Assembly (NCBI RefSeq): GCF_015277855.1
Contig: NZ_CP063812.1
Coordinates: 2,666,001 to 2,730,000 of the forward strand
Origin: Microbacterium cremeum
GTDB lineage: Bacteria > Actinomycetota > Actinomycetes > Actinomycetales > Microbacteriaceae
Direction: 5' to 3'
DNA length: 64,000 nucleotides
Made by a program: the position numbers and the translations under genes. The first letter of the stretch is position 1, and each line of letters starts with the position of its first letter. Shown piece by piece: positions 9,068 to 16,572 of the stretch. The notes under the pieces were generated by a model. The model was given only the letters and a program-made list of their open reading frames with translations. It was not told where the DNA came from and made no database searches.

Positions 9068-10117
9068 TCAGGCGCGGCCGGGGTGCGGGATCTCGCGCCA
9101 GAGATCGACCGCGTCCTCGTCGCTGGGCGCGCCCACCGACGGCGAGCGGCCGACGACTGTCACCGCGACCCGCGCGTCGGGCGACGTGCGGATGTACAGG
9201 CGGTCCGAGCTCGCCGAACGCAGCGTCTCGGCCAGCTGCGCGCGGATGACGGTGAGCATCGCCTCATCGACGTCGTCGAGGCCGCCCTCGTCGAGCACGG
9301 TGACGTTGGCGCCGCGGCGCCGCGCGCGCTCGAGCTCGGCGCGCACGTCGTCGTCGAGCAGGCGCGGTCCGCGCATCTCGTCGCGGAGCTTGCCTTCGGC
9401 CAGTCGCGCCTCCACACGGTCGTCGTCGGTGAGCTCGCCCGCGTGCGCCACGGTGCGCGTGAGCACGGGGCCGGCGACGGCGAGCGCCTTCTGCACCTGC
9501 ACGCGCCGCTCGCGCTGACGAACCACCTGCGAGGTCTGCCACGCGGATGCCGCGCGCTGCAGCCGTGCAAGCCGCGAGGTGTCGCGCGCGGCCCGTTCGA
9601 CGAGCTTCACGACCAGCTGCGCGACCACGAGCCAGACCACGGAGCCGACGAGGCCCAGCTGGAGCGCCGGGACCGGCCCCATCCACGCCATCGACGCGAC
9701 CGCGAGCAGGGCGAGCCCGGCCCAGGCCGTCCACGGCCGGCCGCGGACCATGACGATGACCATCAGGGCGCCGATGCCGCCGATGTACCACGTGCCGAAC
9801 GAATCGACGCGCGCCCCCGGCCCGACCGCCCACGAGATGGCGGTGGGGACGATCACCGCGCACGCCAGCGCGAGAACCTGCGCGAGCACGGGAAGCCGCT
9901 CGGAATGCCGCGCCCGGTCCTCGTCCGCGTCGGCCGGGCGTGCCTCGCGCACCGGCTGCCAGAAGATGCACAGCCACGTGACCACGAGATAGAGCGCGAG
10001 CGCCGCGACGATGACGAGCGGATAGTCGACGTGTTCCGTCCACCAGAGTCCCCGCGCTGCGAGGTACGCGGTGAAGGCGACCGCGAGGACGGTGAGGACC
10101 CGCTGCACGCTGATCAC
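9068..10117 (-). CDS. membrane protein with cytoplasmic C-terminal region, partner of the adjacent two-component system
   Basis: A 349-residue protein starting at GTG 10117, overlapping the histidine kinase stop as GTGA; GTG 10135 is possible. The N-terminal half has about five or six hydrophobic spans (near residues 5-22, 33-52, 80-98, 105-122, 130-145, 150-170). The C-terminal half is a charged, probably helical region (ARLQRAAS...RRVQVQKALAVA) ending in a small alpha/beta segment. There is no H-box, kinase ATP site or known enzyme motif. It is the last gene of a run of methyltransferase, response regulator, kinase and this gene. I infer a sensing or accessory role; function unknown. Confidence 0.7.
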   Translation of the reverse strand: MISVQRVLTVLAVAFTAYLAARGLWWTEHVDYPLVIVAALALYLVVTWLCIFWQPVREARPADADEDRARHSERLPVLAQVLALACAVIVPTAISWAVGPGARVDSFGTWYIGGIGALMVIVMVRGRPWTAWAGLALLAVASMAWMGPVPALQLGLVGSVVWLVVAQLVVKLVERAARDTSRLARLQRAASAWQTSQVVRQRERRVQVQKALAVAGPVLTRTVAHAGELTDDDRVEARLAEGKLRDEMRGPRLLDDDVRAELERARRRGANVTVLDEGGLDDVDEAMLTVIRAQLAETLRSASSDRLYIRTSPDARVAVTVVGRSPSVGAPSDEDAVDLWREIPHPGRA

Positions 10118-11358
10118 GCGGCCGCCTCCCGCCACGTCAGGCGCACGGTCGTGCCGTGACTGCCGGTCTCGAGGTCGGCGGTGCCTCCGACGGCCGCGAC
10201 GCGCGCGATGATCGACGCGCGGATGCCGAGCCGGTCATCGGGGATGTCGTCGAGGTCGAAGCCCTCCCCCGCGTCGTGCACCTCGACGCGGACGCGGCCG
10301 TCGCGCGCGATCACCGCCACGCCCAGCCCCGCACCGCCCGCGTGCTGCAGCGCGTTGGCCACCGCCTGGGTGGCCGCGAGCGTGAGGGCGCGCGCGACCC
10401 GGCCCGGGATCGGCGCGATGTCGGGCGCGATCTCGCGGTGCACGTCGACATCGGCGCCGAGCTCGCCGGCCGCCGCCTCGATGTCGTCGGCGAGTTCCAG
10501 GCCGTCGCGGGGGTCGTCGGTTCCCTCGTGGGAGTCCTGCTCGGTGTTGGCGAGTCGCGTGAGGGCTTCGCGCGCCATCGCGGCGGCGAGCGTGCGCTCA
10601 CGCGGGGTCGTCGCGCGCTCCGCGGCGATGAGCGCGGCGAGCACGCTGTCGTGCATGAGCGCAGCCACGGCGACGCGCTCCTGCTCCGCGGCGTCGGCCG
10701 CGGCGGCCTGCGCGTACGACGAGACGGCTCGTGCACGCGTCTCGTCGACGTTCGCGGCGACCGACCGCAGCATCCAGCCCAGTGTCAGCAGCACCCCACC
10801 GAGGATCAGCGCGAACGACACGTCCAGGCCGACGGCGATCCAGAAGTCCGTCGCGAAGCCGCCCTGGACGAGCCGCACGAAGTAGAACAGCAGCGGCGCG
10901 AGGATCATCCACGCGATCTGGAGCGGGAGCGGGAACGCGAGCACCGCCGCCAGCGTCGCCAGGTTCACCAGGTACCAGATCCACGGCTCGTCGAGCGTGT
11001 CGGGGACGACGCCTGCTGTCGCGATCGGCCACGACGCGAGCGCCAGCACGTAGACGAGCGCGAACACCCCGGAGGCGACGCGCACGGCGCGGCCGATCGC
11101 GCAGGCCAGCAGCATGAACGCGAGAGTCCCGAAGACGGCGACCATGAGCGGGATGCGCCATTCGGGGCGCTCCTGCGTCGACCCCAGCGCCGCGATGAAC
11201 GCCTGCGTGCCGATGATGACCGACCCTGAGGCGGCGGCGATCGAGATGATCCGCTCGACGCGCGAGCGGGTGAAGGACCCGATCCCGGCGGTCGCCTCCC
11301 GCGAGCGCGGAATCTGCGCCCACGCGGTGTCGAGCACCGTCTGGCCGTCACCCGCCAC
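10114..11358 (-). CDS. sensor histidine kinase, NarL/DesK type
   Basis: A 414-residue kinase. The start is GTG 11358, 11 bases inside the response regulator gene. About six membrane spans cover residues 38-205. The dimerisation helix holds VAALMHDSVLAAL (His near residue 243), where Met replaces the usual Leu before His-Asp. The ATP-binding domain shows AATQAVANALQHA (N box) and DAGEGFDLDDIPDDRLGIRASI (G1 region), ending in GTTVRLTW. Such kinases phosphorylate LuxR-type regulators, here the gene just upstream. The input is unknown; the multi-span N-terminus suggests a membrane or small-molecule signal. Confidence 0.88.
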   Translation of the reverse strand: MAGDGQTVLDTAWAQIPRSREATAGIGSFTRSRVERIISIAAASGSVIIGTQAFIAALGSTQERPEWRIPLMVAVFGTLAFMLLACAIGRAVRVASGVFALVYVLALASWPIATAGVVPDTLDEPWIWYLVNLATLAAVLAFPLPLQIAWMILAPLLFYFVRLVQGGFATDFWIAVGLDVSFALILGGVLLTLGWMLRSVAANVDETRARAVSSYAQAAAADAAEQERVAVAALMHDSVLAALIAAERATTPRERTLAAAMAREALTRLANTEQDSHEGTDDPRDGLELADDIEAAAGELGADVDVHREIAPDIAPIPGRVARALTLAATQAVANALQHAGGAGLGVAVIARDGRVRVEVHDAGEGFDLDDIPDDRLGIRASIIARVAAVGGTADLETGSHGTTVRLTWREAAA

Positions 11359-12025
11359 GCGCGATGTCCCCCGCGTCCGCCGCCGACCCGGCGAGCAGTC
11401 CGTCCTCCATGGCCCGCCTGAGCAGGTCGACCTTCGTGGGCGCCGGGCGCCCCACCTCGACGTACTTGACCCGCACGCGCGTGATGTTCTCTTTCGCCGT
11501 CGAGTACGCGACCCCGAGCCGTTCGGCGACGACCTTGAGCGGCAGCCCGGCGGCGTAGAGCCGCAGCACCTCGCGCTCGCGCGCCGAGAGCTGGGCATCG
11601 GCGAACTCACGGTCGCCCTCGACGGCGCTCGCCCACTCCACGTTGTTGAGCGGCTCGCCGTTGGCGACGGTGCGCACTGCGGCGATGACGTCGTCGATCG
11701 GCGAGGACTTGCTGACGACGCCCGCCGCCCCCGCCGCAAGCGCCTCGCGGACGGCGGCCGGCCGGTCGGCGACGCTGTGGATGATGACGCTCGAGCCGTC
11801 GAGCACGAGGCGCCGCACGTTCTCGGTGACGGTGGTGCCGTCGCCGAGCGTGAGGTCGAGCACGACCACGTCGGCCGGAGCGGCACCCGCCGAGGCGCGC
11901 CACTTCACGTATTCGGTGACGGTGTTCCCCGAGAACACGACCTCTTTCGTGCGGGCGCGCGCGCAGGCGGCCTCGAGCCCGAGCCGCACCGACTCGTGAT
12001 CGTCGATGAGAGCCACGCGCGTCAT
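11348..12025 (-). CDS. LuxR-family response regulator
   Basis: A 225-residue regulator. The receiver domain has the acidic pair IDDHES (residues 7-12), the phosphoacceptor Asp in VVVLDLTLGDG, a Ser in IIHSV and the Lys in GVVSKSSP. The C-terminal helix-turn-helix shows SAREREVLRLYAAGLPLKVVAERLGVAYSTAKENITRVR, a LuxR-type fold. The start ATG 12025 has TAGGCT six bases upstream, inside the end of the methyltransferase gene, so this regulator, its kinase and the membrane protein can be expressed on their own. Confidence 0.93.
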   Translation of the reverse strand: MTRVALIDDHESVRLGLEAACARARTKEVVFSGNTVTEYVKWRASAGAAPADVVVLDLTLGDGTTVTENVRRLVLDGSSVIIHSVADRPAAVREALAAGAAGVVSKSSPIDDVIAAVRTVANGEPLNNVEWASAVEGDREFADAQLSAREREVLRLYAAGLPLKVVAERLGVAYSTAKENITRVRVKYVEVGRPAPTKVDLLRRAMEDGLLAGSAADAGDIARGG

Positions 12026-12031
12026 GCGGCC

Positions 12032-12037
12032 AGCCTA
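12032..12037 (-). promoter_or_regulatory. internal leaderless -10 box for the two-component genes
   Basis: TAGGCT on the minus strand, six bases before ATG 12025. It overlaps the last codons of the upstream methyltransferase gene. Confidence 0.45.
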
Positions 12038-13429
12038 CCCACGCGGGGCGGCTCGAGTGAGGGTGGCCACGGCTTCGACATGGTGCGAGTTCGGAAACAG
12101 GTCGACGGCGTCGATGCGTGACGGCTCGTAGCCCGACGCGCGGAAGGTCCCGATGTCGCGCGCGAGCGCCACGGGGTCGCAGGCGACGTAGACCACGGTC
12201 GCGGGCGCGAGCTGCGCGATGTGCTCGACCACTTCGCGTCCGGCGCCCGAGCGGGGCGGGTCGAGCAGGACGACGCCCCTCGACAGCCGCTCCCGTTCGG
12301 TGGCGGATGCCTCGGACGCGAGCCGCGCGAGCCACCTGTCGACGCGCCCGGTCTCGGCGCGGGCGCCGATCCACTCGGCGAGGTTCTCGCCGGCGTGCTC
12401 CGTCGCGCGCGCGTCGGACTCGACGCTCGTGACGCGCGTGGACGGCCCGCCGAGGTCGCCGAGCGTCGCCGCGAACAGGCCGACGCCGCCGTACAGGTCG
12501 AGGTGCCACGCGTCCGGGTCGATCCACAGGCCGCCCTCACGACGGATCGGTCCGTCGGCGCGGAGTCCGCGGAGCGCGTTCTTCACCACATCGGAGAGCG
12601 AGTGGGCCGCGAGCCGGTGCACCTGCCAGAATCCGCCGGCGTCGACGCGGAACTCGCGACGTCCGACCTTCTCGACCACGACCTCTCTCGCCGGGTTCTT
12701 CTTGTCCGCTGTCGCGCGTGGCGACGGATGCCGCTTCCCGCGCGCACCGGCAGGTCGTGGCGCTCGCTCGGGCCTGGGCACGACCCGTACCCGGCCGTCG
12801 GCCGGCTGGACGAGGTCGACCCGTCCGGGCGGGAAGCCGCGCAGGTCGAGGGCAGCGCGCTCGACCTGCTCCGTCGCCAGCGGCAGATCGTCGACCTCGA
12901 CGACGCGGTGGCTCCGGGCGGCATACGGCCCGATGCGCCCGTCGGCGTCCACGTGCAGACTCACGCGCGTTCGCCATCCCGTGCCGTCGGGCGTCTCTTC
13001 GTCGAGGACGCGCGCCAACGCGTCGTCGGCCGACCCGAGCACGGCACCTGCGCCCGTCATGCCGACCGCGACGTCGGTGACGCCACCGAAACGCTCCAGC
13101 GCCTCGAGCAGGACGCGCAGCTTCAGCTCCCGCTGGTGCGCGAGCGCGATGTGGCCGAAGTCGGCGCCGCCGGGGCGGTCCTCGGGCGCGACGTCGACAT
13201 CCGCCTGCCGCCAGACATGCGGCTGCCGGTGCTCCGAGGCGTCGAGCGCCTCGAGCACCTCACCGCGCCAGAACGACTTCTTCGCGGTATCGGTCAGGCG
13301 CACCCGGACGCGCTCGCCGGGGATCGCGTCGGGCACGAACACGACGCGGCCCTCATGCCGGCCCACGAACACGCCGCCGTGGGCGACGCCTGTGATCTGG
13401 AGGTCGATGACGTCGCCGGAGTTCACCAT
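12035..13429 (-). CDS. TRAM-domain RNA (uracil-5-)methyltransferase family protein
   Basis: A 464-residue class I methyltransferase of the RumA/TrmA family, which methylates C5 of uridine in rRNA or tRNA. The N-terminal TRAM domain reads DVIDLQITGVAHGGVFVGRHEGRVVFV. The SAM site is LDLYGGVGLFAATLGD, the motif VVLLDPPRSGAG follows, and the nucleophile lies in VVYVACDPVALARD. The four Cys that hold an iron-sulphur cluster in E. coli RumA are absent; the only Cys I see is the nucleophile, as in other cluster-free members. The target base is unknown. ATG 13429 is supported by TAGGCT six bases upstream. Confidence 0.9.
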   Translation of the reverse strand: MVNSGDVIDLQITGVAHGGVFVGRHEGRVVFVPDAIPGERVRVRLTDTAKKSFWRGEVLEALDASEHRQPHVWRQADVDVAPEDRPGGADFGHIALAHQRELKLRVLLEALERFGGVTDVAVGMTGAGAVLGSADDALARVLDEETPDGTGWRTRVSLHVDADGRIGPYAARSHRVVEVDDLPLATEQVERAALDLRGFPPGRVDLVQPADGRVRVVPRPERAPRPAGARGKRHPSPRATADKKNPAREVVVEKVGRREFRVDAGGFWQVHRLAAHSLSDVVKNALRGLRADGPIRREGGLWIDPDAWHLDLYGGVGLFAATLGDLGGPSTRVTSVESDARATEHAGENLAEWIGARAETGRVDRWLARLASEASATERERLSRGVVLLDPPRSGAGREVVEHIAQLAPATVVYVACDPVALARDIGTFRASGYEPSRIDAVDLFPNSHHVEAVATLTRAAPRG

Positions 13430-13435
13430 CCGACG

Positions 13436-13441
13436 AGCCTA
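13436..13441 (-). promoter_or_regulatory. leaderless -10 box for the TRAM methyltransferase
   Basis: TAGGCT on the minus strand, six bases before ATG 13429. Confidence 0.45.
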
Positions 13442-13470
13442 CGCGCCGCGCCGTCGCGACAGCATCGCGG

Positions 13471-13564
13471 GCCGAACTCCTGAGCTTCCCGATGGGGATA
13501 ACCACCCCCTCGCGGCGTTTCGGGGGCCCGCGGCCCGCGTGCGACGGTTTCTCAGGAGTTGGGC
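13471..13564. repeat. inverted half-site pair, AACTCCTGAG family (solitary copy A)
   Basis: Left arm GCCGAACTCCTGAG (13471-13484) and right arm CTCAGGAGTTGGGC (13551-13564) pair at 13 of 14 positions around a 66-base centre. The 17 bases CGGGCCGAACTCCTGAG at the left arm also occur, on the other strand, in the right arm of copy B (38852-38870), upstream of the first AbiEi-DUF559 gene. This copy sits alone between the divergent methyltransferase and maf genes, with no nuclease gene beside it. Confidence 0.8.
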
Positions 13565-13580
13565 ACACGATGCCGCCGCG

Positions 13581-13586
13581 TACTCT
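13581..13586 (+). promoter_or_regulatory. leaderless -10 box for maf
   Basis: TACTCT followed by six bases and ATG 13593. It lies 16 bases after the end of repeat copy A. Confidence 0.45.
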
Positions 13587-13592
13587 GTCGGC

Positions 13593-14273
13593 ATGCGCGT
13601 GTGCCTCGCCTCGACCTCGCCCGCCCGGCTCATGCTGCTGCAGCAGTTCGGCATCCGTCCCCTCACCGTCGCGCCCGACGTCGACGAAGAGGGCGTCGTC
13701 TCGGCGGTCGAGGAGGCCGAGGGCCGCCGGCTCCCGCCCGACGAGCACGTCCTGCTGCTGGCGCGCCGCAAGGCGGCCGCCGTCGCGGCGCGACTGGCCG
13801 ACGACATCCCCGACTTCGACGGCATCGTCATCGGCGGCGACTCGATGTTCGAGATCGGCGGCGAGGTGCTCGGCAAGCCCTACACGACCGAGAACGCCGT
13901 GGCGCGGTGGCGGGCGATGCGCGGCCGCACCGGCGTGCTGCATTCGGGTCACGCCGTGGTCCGGCTCGAGCCCGGCGCACCCGCGCGCGAGGTGCACGCG
14001 ACGGCTGCGGCATCCGTCTCGTTCGTCGACGATGTGACGGATGCCGAGATCGAGGCGTACGTGGCGACCGGCGAACCCCTGCACGTCGCCGGCGCGTTCA
14101 CCGTCGACAGCCTCGGCGGCGCGTTCATCGAACGGGTCGAGGGTGACCCCTCGACCGTGGTCGGGATGTCGGTGTCGACGCTGCGACGGCTGGTGCGCGA
14201 TGTCGGCGTGGACTGGACGGCGCTGTGGAACACCACAGACCCGTCGCTCGGCGATACTCCGACGTTGTCGTAG
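13593..14273 (+). CDS. maf: Maf-family nucleotide pyrophosphatase
   Basis: Maf proteins hydrolyse modified or canonical nucleoside triphosphates to monophosphates and are thought to clean the nucleotide pool. The 226-residue protein opens with VCLASTSPARLMLLQQFGI, the Ser/Arg loop of the family, then PDVDEEG, and carries GIVIGGDSMFEIGGEVLGKP, with Asp where the family base should be, and AGAFTVDSLGGAFIERVEGD near the end. The start ATG 13593 is fixed by the leaderless TACTCT box. It stands between the carboxylase beta/epsilon and alpha genes, as in Mycobacterium. Confidence 0.93.
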   Translation: MRVCLASTSPARLMLLQQFGIRPLTVAPDVDEEGVVSAVEEAEGRRLPPDEHVLLLARRKAAAVAARLADDIPDFDGIVIGGDSMFEIGGEVLGKPYTTENAVARWRAMRGRTGVLHSGHAVVRLEPGAPAREVHATAAASVSFVDDVTDAEIEAYVATGEPLHVAGAFTVDSLGGAFIERVEGDPSTVVGMSVSTLRRLVRDVGVDWTALWNTTDPSLGDTPTLS

Positions 14274-14335
14274 GAGTCCCACGTTTCTCGTCGGTTCTTG
14301 TACGAACCGGTCAAAAGCCCGACCAACGCCGTCGG

Positions 14336-14341
14336 TAGGCT
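14336..14341 (+). promoter_or_regulatory. leaderless -10 box for the biotin carboxylase subunit
   Basis: TAGGCT followed by seven bases and ATG 14349. A short inverted repeat CGGTTC/GAACCG (around 14292-14309) lies about 27 bases upstream, near the expected -35 region. Confidence 0.45.
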
Positions 14342-14348
14342 GGCATCC

Positions 14349-16115
14349 ATGCCTCAGATCGCCAAGGTTCTCGTTGCCAACCGCGGCGAGATCGCCGTCC
14401 GCGTCATCCGCGCCGCCCGCGACGCCGGCAAGGCGTCGGTCGCCGTCTACGCCGAGCAGGACCGCGACGCCCTGCACGCCCGGCTCGCCGACGAGGCCTA
14501 CGCGCTCGACGGCGCGACCAGCGCCGACACCTACCTCTCGATCGAGAAGATCCTGTCGGTGGCGCGCCGCTCGGGTGCAGACGCCGTGCACCCCGGCTAC
14601 GGATTCCTCGCCGAGAACGCCGACTTCGCGCGCGCCGTGATCGGGGCGGGCCTGGTGTGGATCGGCCCCGGTCCGGAGGCGATCGAGGCGCTCGGCGACA
14701 AGGTGACCGCCCGCGCGGTCGCCGAGAAGGTCGGTGCGCCGCTGGCTCCCGGCACGCCCGGACCCGTCGCAGGCGCCGACGAGGTCGTCGCGTTCGCCGA
14801 GCAGGTGGGCCTGCCCATCGCGATCAAGGCGGCGTACGGCGGCGGCGGACGCGGCCTCAAGGTCGCGCGCACGATGGATGAGGTGCCCGAGCTCTTCGAT
14901 TCCGCCACGCGCGAGGCGATCACGGCGTTCGGCCGCGGCGAGTGCTTCGTCGAGAAGTACCTCGACAAGCCGCGTCACGTCGAGACGCAGTGCCTCGCGG
15001 ATGCCGCGGGCAACGTCGTCGTCGTCTCGACGCGCGACTGCTCGCTGCAGCGCCGCCACCAGAAGCTCGTCGAGGAGGCACCGGCGCCGTTCCTCACCGA
15101 GGAGCAGAACCGCGTGCTGTACGAGTCGTCGAAGGCGATCCTGCGCGAGGTCGGCTACGTCGGCGCCGGCACGTGCGAGTTCCTCATCGGCGCCGACGGC
15201 ACGATCTCGTTCCTCGAGGTCAACACGCGCCTGCAGGTCGAGCACCCGGTGTCGGAGGAGATCACCGGGATCGATCTGGTGCGCGAGCAGTTCCGCCTCG
15301 CCGAGGGCGAGGAGCTCGGCTACGACGACCCGGTCGCCGACGGCCACTCGATCGAGTTCCGCATCAACGGCGAAGACCCCGGTCGCGGCTTCCTGCCACA
15401 GCCCGGCCCGATCCACGTGTTCAAGACGTTCGGCGGCCCCGGCATCCGTCTCGACTCGGGAGTCACCGCGGGCGACACCGTCTCGGGCGCGTTCGACTCG
15501 CTGCTCGCGAAGATCATCGTCACCGGCCGCGACCGCGCCGAGGCCCTCGAGCGCGCGCGCCGCGCCCTCGACGAGTTCGAGGTGGCGGGCCTTCCGACCG
15601 TGCTGCCCTTCCACCGCAAGGTGGTGCGCGACCCCGCCTTCGCCGCCGAGAACGGCGAGTTCGGCGTGTACACGCGCTGGATCGAGACCGAGTTCGTGAA
15701 CGACATCGCGCCGTGGGACGGCGAGCTCGACGCGCCGAAGCCCGCCGAGACGCGCCACACCGTCGTCGTCGAGGTCGCCGGCAAGCGCCTCGAGGTGAGC
15801 CTTCCGGATCGCGTCGTATCGGCGCCCCGAGCCGTCGGGCGCCCGGCCGCGGTTCCGCCGTCGCGCCGCTCGCACGCCCCGTCGGTCGTGTCGGGCGCTT
15901 CGGGCGACGCGGTCAAGTCGCCGATGCAGGCCACCGTCGTCAAGTTCGCCGTCGAGGAGGGCCAGCACGTCGTCAAGGGCGACCTGGTGGTCGTGCTCGA
16001 GGCGATGAAGATGGAGCAGCCCATCCAGGCGCACAAGGACGGCGTCATCGGCGGCATCAACGCCGACCCCGGCACGACGGTCTCGGCCGGCCACCAGCTG
16101 CTCACCATCACCTGA
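14349..16115 (+). CDS. acyl-CoA carboxylase alpha subunit: biotin carboxylase with biotin carrier domain
   Basis: This subunit carboxylates its own biotin with ATP and bicarbonate and passes CO2 to the beta subunit. The 588-residue protein has the biotin carboxylase N-terminal domain ([18 protein letters not shown]), the ATP-grasp core ([13 protein letters not shown], then [18 protein letters not shown]) and a C-terminal carrier domain with the biotinylated lysine in [10 protein letters not shown] near residue 558. The linker (about residues 480-520) is Ala/Pro/Arg-rich. The start is set by the leaderless spacing and by the usual family N-terminus. BirA, at 5921-6718, would modify it. Confidence 0.96.
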   Translation: MPQIAKVLVANRGEIAVRVIRAARDAGKASVAVYAEQDRDALHARLADEAYALDGATSADTYLSIEKILSVARRSGADAVHPGYGFLAENADFARAVIGAGLVWIGPGPEAIEALGDKVTARAVAEKVGAPLAPGTPGPVAGADEVVAFAEQVGLPIAIKAAYGGGGRGLKVARTMDEVPELFDSATREAITAFGRGECFVEKYLDKPRHVETQCLADAAGNVVVVSTRDCSLQRRHQKLVEEAPAPFLTEEQNRVLYESSKAILREVGYVGAGTCEFLIGADGTISFLEVNTRLQVEHPVSEEITGIDLVREQFRLAEGEELGYDDPVADGHSIEFRINGEDPGRGFLPQPGPIHVFKTFGGPGIRLDSGVTAGDTVSGAFDSLLAKIIVTGRDRAEALERARRALDEFEVAGLPTVLPFHRKVVRDPAFAAENGEFGVYTRWIETEFVNDIAPWDGELDAPKPAETRHTVVVEVAGKRLEVSLPDRVVSAPRAVGRPAAVPPSRRSHAPSVVSGASGDAVKSPMQATVVKFAVEEGQHVVKGDLVVVLEAMKMEQPIQAHKDGVIGGINADPGTTVSAGHQLLTIT

Positions 16116-16138
16116 CGCCCGCGGCTCGGCCGCGCTGC

Positions 16139-16217
16139 GGAAAGACCAGTCCGTCGATCGACACGCCGGGCTGCGGCACGGATCGTCGGCGTGTCGGCGT
16201 CACCGACTGGTGTTTCC
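16139..16217. repeat. nested palindrome downstream of the carboxylase alpha subunit
   Basis: Outer arms GGAAAGACCAGTCCGT (16139-16154) and ACCGACTGGTGTTTCC (16202-16217) pair at 14 of 16. Inner arms CGACACGCCG (16159-16168) and CGGCGTGTCG (16187-16196) pair perfectly around an 18-base centre. It starts 23 bases after the stop codon, so it could be the terminator, but the two-level arms look like a mobile palindromic element. Confidence 0.7.
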
Positions 16218-16254
16218 GCTCCCTGCCGGCGAGCCCTCCTGACAGGATGGCGGG

Positions 16255-16572
16255 ATGGATGCCTCGAACCCGGCGGCACCGGAGGTGTCGGCGCTCGCCA
16301 TCAACGTCGTGATCCCTCCCGAGCTGCGCTGGACCGACGTGCGCCGGGGCGAGGAGTTCGAGCTGCAGACGCTCACCGTGAGGCTGCTGCCCGACCGGTC
16401 GCTCGCGGTGAAGGCCTACGGCCGACCCGTCGCGGGCGGGCGCGGCGCGTACGTGTCGTTCGCGATGCCCGACCGCCCCGAGCTTCGTGCCCTCGTCCAA
16501 TCGGCGGCGGATCGCGCCGCCGGACTGTGGGCGGCCAACCGCGGCCTCGGAGAGGGCGATCAGCCGCCGTAG
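16255..16572 (+). CDS. small conserved hypothetical protein
   Basis: A 105-residue acidic protein, LAINVVIPPELRWTDVRRG in the first third, a beta-rich middle (FELQTLTVRLLPDRSLAVKAYGR) and a C-terminal helix (ELRALVQSAADRAAGLWAAN). No membrane segment, signal or known motif. ATG 16255 has CAGGAT six bases upstream, so a leaderless message is likely. Its last 13 bases overlap the end of the convergent quinone reductase gene, which argues that it is real and closely packed. Function unknown. Confidence 0.6.
   Translation: MDASNPAAPEVSALAINVVIPPELRWTDVRRGEEFELQTLTVRLLPDRSLAVKAYGRPVAGGRGAYVSFAMPDRPELRALVQSAADRAAGLWAANRGLGEGDQPP

Noticed and set aside
13353..16094. Open frame of 913 codons on the minus strand
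   Set aside because: Antisense to maf and the biotin carboxylase gene; same composition bias.
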